A DNA stretch of 22,256 bases. It comes from Pelargonium nanum. Its lineage: Eukaryota; Streptophyta; Magnoliopsida; Geraniales; Geraniaceae. A program made the position numbers and the translations under genes. How positions within the stretch are numbered: position 1 is the first letter of the stretch; each line of letters starts with the position of its first letter. The stretch spans positions 1 to 22,256 of the forward strand of contig JAYMTF010001612.1 of assembly GCA_036897485.1 (NCBI GenBank), given 5' to 3'. Positions 18,717 to 22,256 of this stretch are shown here, one piece after another. Under the pieces are notes generated by a model. It had not been told where the DNA came from, ran no database searches, and saw only the letters and a list, made by a program, of their open reading frames with translations.

Positions 18717-18956
18717 TTAATTGAATGACCATTTACCTCAAAATTAATGTTGAATATTTCTCTCCTAAAAGTTGAAGTTTTCATAGGTCTACTTTACAAT
18801 TATTTGGTAGATTATGCTTCTTCAACTATTCTATCTCAACATGACACCTATAGTAGTCACACTTGATGTTTGGTTGTTTTAGCTTCTTTGTTGGGCACTC
18901 ACTCCTTTTTTTCTCAATTATATAGGTATTTTAGGTTTATGATTGTTGGTAGTCCT

Positions 18957-19770
18957 ACTAAAGCTTGGGTGCTTTTTCTTAGTAGACTCCTCTATTATTA
19001 ATATATGTTCCTGTTGCTTATAAGAATATCATTTAGAGTAGGTCGTGTTGCTGATTGACGGTGACGTGTTATCCTATTTGAGACATATTCGCGTATGAAT
19101 TCTAGCCTTCTAAGCACGCTATCTGTGAGCGTCAAGCGAGGTTTGGAGTTTTTGTGCGCCTTTCAAGCGTCAAAGGGGTCAAGTCTCTTCGTTAGAAGTC
19201 TTGAGATTACACTTCCTCCGAGAATAATCAAGCACTTTAAGGATTAAAAATGAAATGTCTTGTACATTAGAGATTTAAAAAAATTTGAATCTAATTTTAC
19301 GAACACCCGAAATCTAATCAACTTTTAAGTTTAGATTGCTATACATAGACTCAGTAGTCCCCTCTATTATTTATATATGTTCTTCTAAAGCTATGGTCTT
19401 TCTGCTTAGTAGACCCCTCAATTATTAATATATGTTCTTGTTGCTTATAAAAAAAATTCATCAGGAGTAGGTCGTGTGGTTGATTGATGGTGACGTGTTA
19501 TCCTCGAGACCTATTCGCGTGTGAATTCTAGCCTCCTAATCACGCTATCTGCGAGCGCCAAGTGAGATTTGGAGCTTACGCACTTCAAGCGTCAAAGGGT
19601 TCAAGTCTCTTTGTTAGAAGTCTTGAGATTCCACTTCCTTCCATAATGATGAAACATTTTAAGGGTAAAAAATAAAATGTCCTAGATAAAAAAAGAAATT
19701 GAATCTAATTTTACGGACACCTGAAATCTAATCAACTTTCAAGTTTAGATTGCATAAAATAGACTGAATC
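18957..19770. repeat. Tandem duplication, unit about 400-430 bp
   Basis: Copy A (about 18957-19350) and copy B (about 19385-19770) align along their length. Examples are CTTAGTAGACTCCTC (18979) with CTTAGTAGACCCCTC (19407), GGTGACGTGTTATCCT in both, CAAGCGTCAAAGGGGTCAAG with CAAGCGTCAAAGGGTTCAAG, and ATCTAATCAACTTTYAAGTTTAGATTGC at the ends. Between the copies a fragment at 19351-19388 repeats the unit start, marking a partial third copy. No coding frame is kept in either copy. Confidence 0.88.
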
Positions 19771-20974
19771 AATTTTTAGATCAATTTATGCGTAAAACGT
19801 AGAACTCAAAATCCGGAATTTTTTCTAGTTAGGTCTTCCCAACCCGACCTAAACCCACTTCGAAGACCGAATCCCGGCTCTACTCTACATGACTACACCT
19901 ATTTTGAAACGTGTGAATTTCTGTGTCAACTATGATTAGCCCAACTGATGGGCCCAAATATATGTTCAATTAAGATGAGCCCACCATGTTACAGGAAGCA
20001 AAATGGCCCAAAAGGCCTTGAGTATGATCACTAACCAATCCCCTATTATAATTTATACATGGTAATGCAGACCGTTGGATTAAACCGATTGGAAAAATAA
20101 ATGCAAAATTTTGTCGTTGGTTTTAACATGTCTCGCTATTTATAAAAAAATTGCAAAATATGAACACGTTAATCGTTTTGCCTCGACCTGCTTTAGACCC
20201 GTGGCCCTTACAATCAAATCTACTTATAATTAGGGATGCAAACTTGAAGCCAAGTTTATGGGTTATTCTTGCGCGCCCCGATCCACAATGGGGCGGATAG
20301 AGCTAACAATAAAGCCAAACGACCGGCTCAAATGCCCTCATGTTTATGGGTTATTCTTTTCGAGCATGGTCAATTTGGATCAATGATGACTCACAAACTG
20401 TTGGTTTTTTTTATCAGCTTAGATGCGGCTTGAGTGTTAGTGTTGGATTTTCTCCAACCGAAATCTATCGAATCCACTTCAGTTTACCTAAACTCGCAAA
20501 AACATTAGTCGAATTTTCAGTATTCACAATTTGGTCCAAACTAGTGGATGTGCTAGAACTGACAATATGAGTTTTAAATTGAGTTCATGTCAGTTCGAAA
20601 GACTTAACTCAAATATGATCTGAAAGGGATGTGGATTGCGAGTTTCAAATCAAGTTTCGTGATGCATGAGTTTGTGTTGATTTGTCATGATCAAAACCAA
20701 AAAACTAAACGGGTCTTTTTTACGCAACTTGACCTCGCAAATACATGTGGATTGAGTTTTGAATACCCATCAGTTCGAGTTCAAATTGTCAGCTCTAACT
20801 CTAGTTCAGACCACCAATTTGATATGCCATAAAGATGGAAGTTGAATGTTTGTTTTGTCCTTTGGTTGAGAGTTTGGATTGGAATGACAGTTGCTTCTAT
20901 CTACAAAAACTACACAACAAAAGCACCAACAAAAGTAAGTAGAAACCTTCTCTACCTACCTATCAAAATCTATC
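19771..20974. other. Spacer upstream of the CYSTM gene
   Basis: No gene is supported. A 17-bp direct repeat GTTTATGGGTTATTCTT lies at 20255 and 20342. AAATTGTCAGCTCTAACTCT at about 20784 matches the end motif of repeats at 1.56, 2.41 and 7.68 kb, so 20.2-20.8 kb may be a decayed mobile element. GGCCCA motifs occur at about 19950-20005. Confidence 0.45.
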
Positions 20975-20980
20975 TATAAA
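20975..20980 (+). promoter_or_regulatory. TATA box of the CYSTM-type gene
   Basis: TATAAA lies 58 bp before the last base of the leader, so a transcript starting about 30 bp downstream would have a leader of roughly 30 nt. A second TATA-like run sits at 20988-21001. Confidence 0.55.
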
Positions 20981-21037
20981 CCAACAATTTATATTTATAT
21001 ACACTTGTGAAACTCCACAAGAACCAAGTTTCAAGCT

Positions 21038-21801
21038 ATGAGCTACCAAAGAGTCCCTCCAGATCCTTATTATCCACCACCAGGCATTTATCTTCTTTTT
21101 TTTTTCTTACTCTTCTTTTATGTGTTTTGTGTCACTTTTTTTTCTCATGTGATTGTGAATTTCTTCAGGATATCCTCCACCACCACCTCCACTAGACTAC
21201 CCTCCGCCACCGCCGCCGCCAGGGTATCAAGACTACTTCTATCCTCCGCCGCCGCCGCCACCTCCTCAGGATGAGAGCAACCAAGATGGCTCTGGCTGCA
21301 CTTCATTCCTAAAAGGCTGGTATGTTATGTTCTATGCCATATATTTTCTAATTACAAGTATACCTGTCAATGTAGGTTGCGGGTCTAAACAAATCGGACA
21401 AAAAAGCACGTCTGACATGTATGCTTTCACATATATTACATCATCTAAAGTTAATTTTGCCATCCCTTCAAAATTTCAAGCTCAACTGCAAGAAAACTGC
21501 CCAAATGTAACAGAATTGAGATGGGTTTGATTTTGTCTTATTATGGGACAAAAAATTATGTCAGAACTGTCAACGACGATTATAATAACAAGAATTGTTG
21601 TCGAAAAATTATGTTAGCAATGGTGATAATCTCACATTATATAAATAAAATGTATGAGCTACATTTAGAGAAATGACATTGAAAAAATCAAAATTTTAGA
21701 AGATTTTGTCATTTTCTTGTAAATTGTTCCTAATTCACATTGTTTTTTGCAGTTTGGGTATGCTTTGTTGCTGTTTTGTGATGGAGGAGTGCTGCTTGTA
21801 G
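21038..21801 (+). CDS. Small proline-rich cysteine-rich membrane protein, CYSTM type, 3 exons
   Basis: Exons 21038-21083, 21169-21319 and 21753-21801 (46, 151 and 49 nt) join to 81 residues. Residues 1-50 are Tyr/Pro-rich (MSYQRVPPDPYYPPPGYPP, then three poly-Pro runs broken by LDY, GYQDYFY). The C-terminus GCTSFLKGCLGMLCCCFVMEECCL carries the Cys cluster inside a hydrophobic segment that defines CYSTM proteins, which sit in the plasma membrane and are mostly known from stress and defence work. Introns fall in phase 1 (85 bp) and phase 2 (433 bp). Intron 2 is GT-AG (GGCTG|GTATG, TTTGCAG|TTTG). Intron 1 appears to use a GC donor (CACCAG|GCATTT) with acceptor TTCTTCAG. Its pyrimidine-rich body and the in-frame PPPG-YPPP join support the model. 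An unspliced reading would lose both the proline repeats and the Cys tail. Confidence 0.85.
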
Positions 21802-21905
21802 AACATTAATTTGATCCTAGTGTGCACTGAAATTATCTAAAGTATTGTACTTTACAAGCTTTGTATTGTGACTATTGTCACATTATTTGTGATTTTAAAC
21901 TCCAA

Positions 21906-21911
21906 AATAAA
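21906..21911 (+). terminator. Likely polyadenylation signal of the CYSTM-type gene
   Basis: AATAAA about 105 nt after the stop codon, in a TTTGT-rich 3' region. Confidence 0.5.
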
Positions 21912-22200
21912 ATTCTTCAGAATAAGAGATATTAAATTTAAGTTCGCGTGTATGGAAAACTGTATTGAATACACAATTAGAATTGAAAAAATTTGGATCA
22001 ATCTTGATAAGAACTAATTGAAATACAATACGAAAGGAATTTGAGTTTGTTTGGATTTTGGGTTATGAATCATATGTTATTTAGTGTAACATGTAAATGA
22101 TCGGTAAATTTGATATAGTCTAACCCAAAAGTTTAGAAGAAAAAAATCAAGTTTGAATACAAATTATCTACTTTACTACTAACCCAAAAGATGGATTATA

Positions 22201-22256
22201 CTCCCTCCGTCACAAAATGAGTGTCCTGTTTGTCTAAATTTTTTGTCCCAAAATGA
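22201..22256 (+). mobile_element. Stowaway-type MITE, start only
   Basis: CTCCCTCCGTCACAAAATGA directly after TA (22199-22200) matches the Stowaway (Tc1/mariner) terminal inverted repeat, which normally starts CTCCCTCCGT and has a TA target duplication. GAGTGTCCTG follows as usual. The other end is outside the window. Confidence 0.87.

Noticed and set aside
20340-20832. Two frames of 76 and 67 codons
   Set aside because: They fall in repeat-like sequence ending in the AGCTGACAATTT-type motif and resemble no protein.

Overview
The window is nuclear DNA from a flowering plant, most probably a eudicot. It is AT-rich. Its genes have short exons and plant-type GT-AG introns, and it carries a plant microRNA of the miR169 family, a cytosolic tRNA-Pro, and several typical plant transposable elements: a LINE, tRNA-derived SINEs, a Stowaway MITE and foldback MITEs. 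I cannot name the species from sequence alone.

Layout from left to right. A 5'-truncated LINE (417-1203) sits between 13-bp target-site duplications, followed by repeat-derived spacer. At 3.6-3.9 kb a TATA box precedes a MIR169 hairpin on the + strand. Facing it is a three-exon gene on the - strand (4776-6735) for a LITAF-domain membrane protein of the GILP type; its first intron holds a decayed tandem array. After about 3 kb of spacer comes a two-exon gene on the + strand (9791-11492) for a CFL1-like protein with an atypical WW domain; its intron is mostly a roughly 100-125 bp tandem repeat. A tRNA-Pro(CGG) gene follows on the - strand (12124-12195), then one SINE inserted into another (about 13.18-13.42 kb) and a long gene-poor stretch.

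The right part holds a foldless small MITE (15.97-16.15 kb), a cytosolic sulfotransferase copy on the - strand (17047-18023), a 544-bp foldback element just upstream of it, and a roughly 400-bp tandem duplication (18.96-19.77 kb). The sulfotransferase copy looks inactivated by a GA-run frameshift and by loss of the PAPS-binding lysine. Last come a three-exon CYSTM-type small cysteine-rich protein gene on the + strand (21038-21801), whose first intron appears to use a GC donor, and the start of a Stowaway MITE cut by the window edge.

The genes do not form an operon or an obvious pathway. Four of the loci (miR169, GILP, CFL1-like, CYSTM) belong to families linked to stress response or epidermal/membrane biology, but the window gives no evidence that they act together. 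I did not find a new multi-gene system. The more unusual points are the sulfotransferase decay, the nested SINEs, the GC-AG intron, the tandem arrays inside two separate introns, and the repeat family shared between 16.7-16.96 kb and 19-20 kb.
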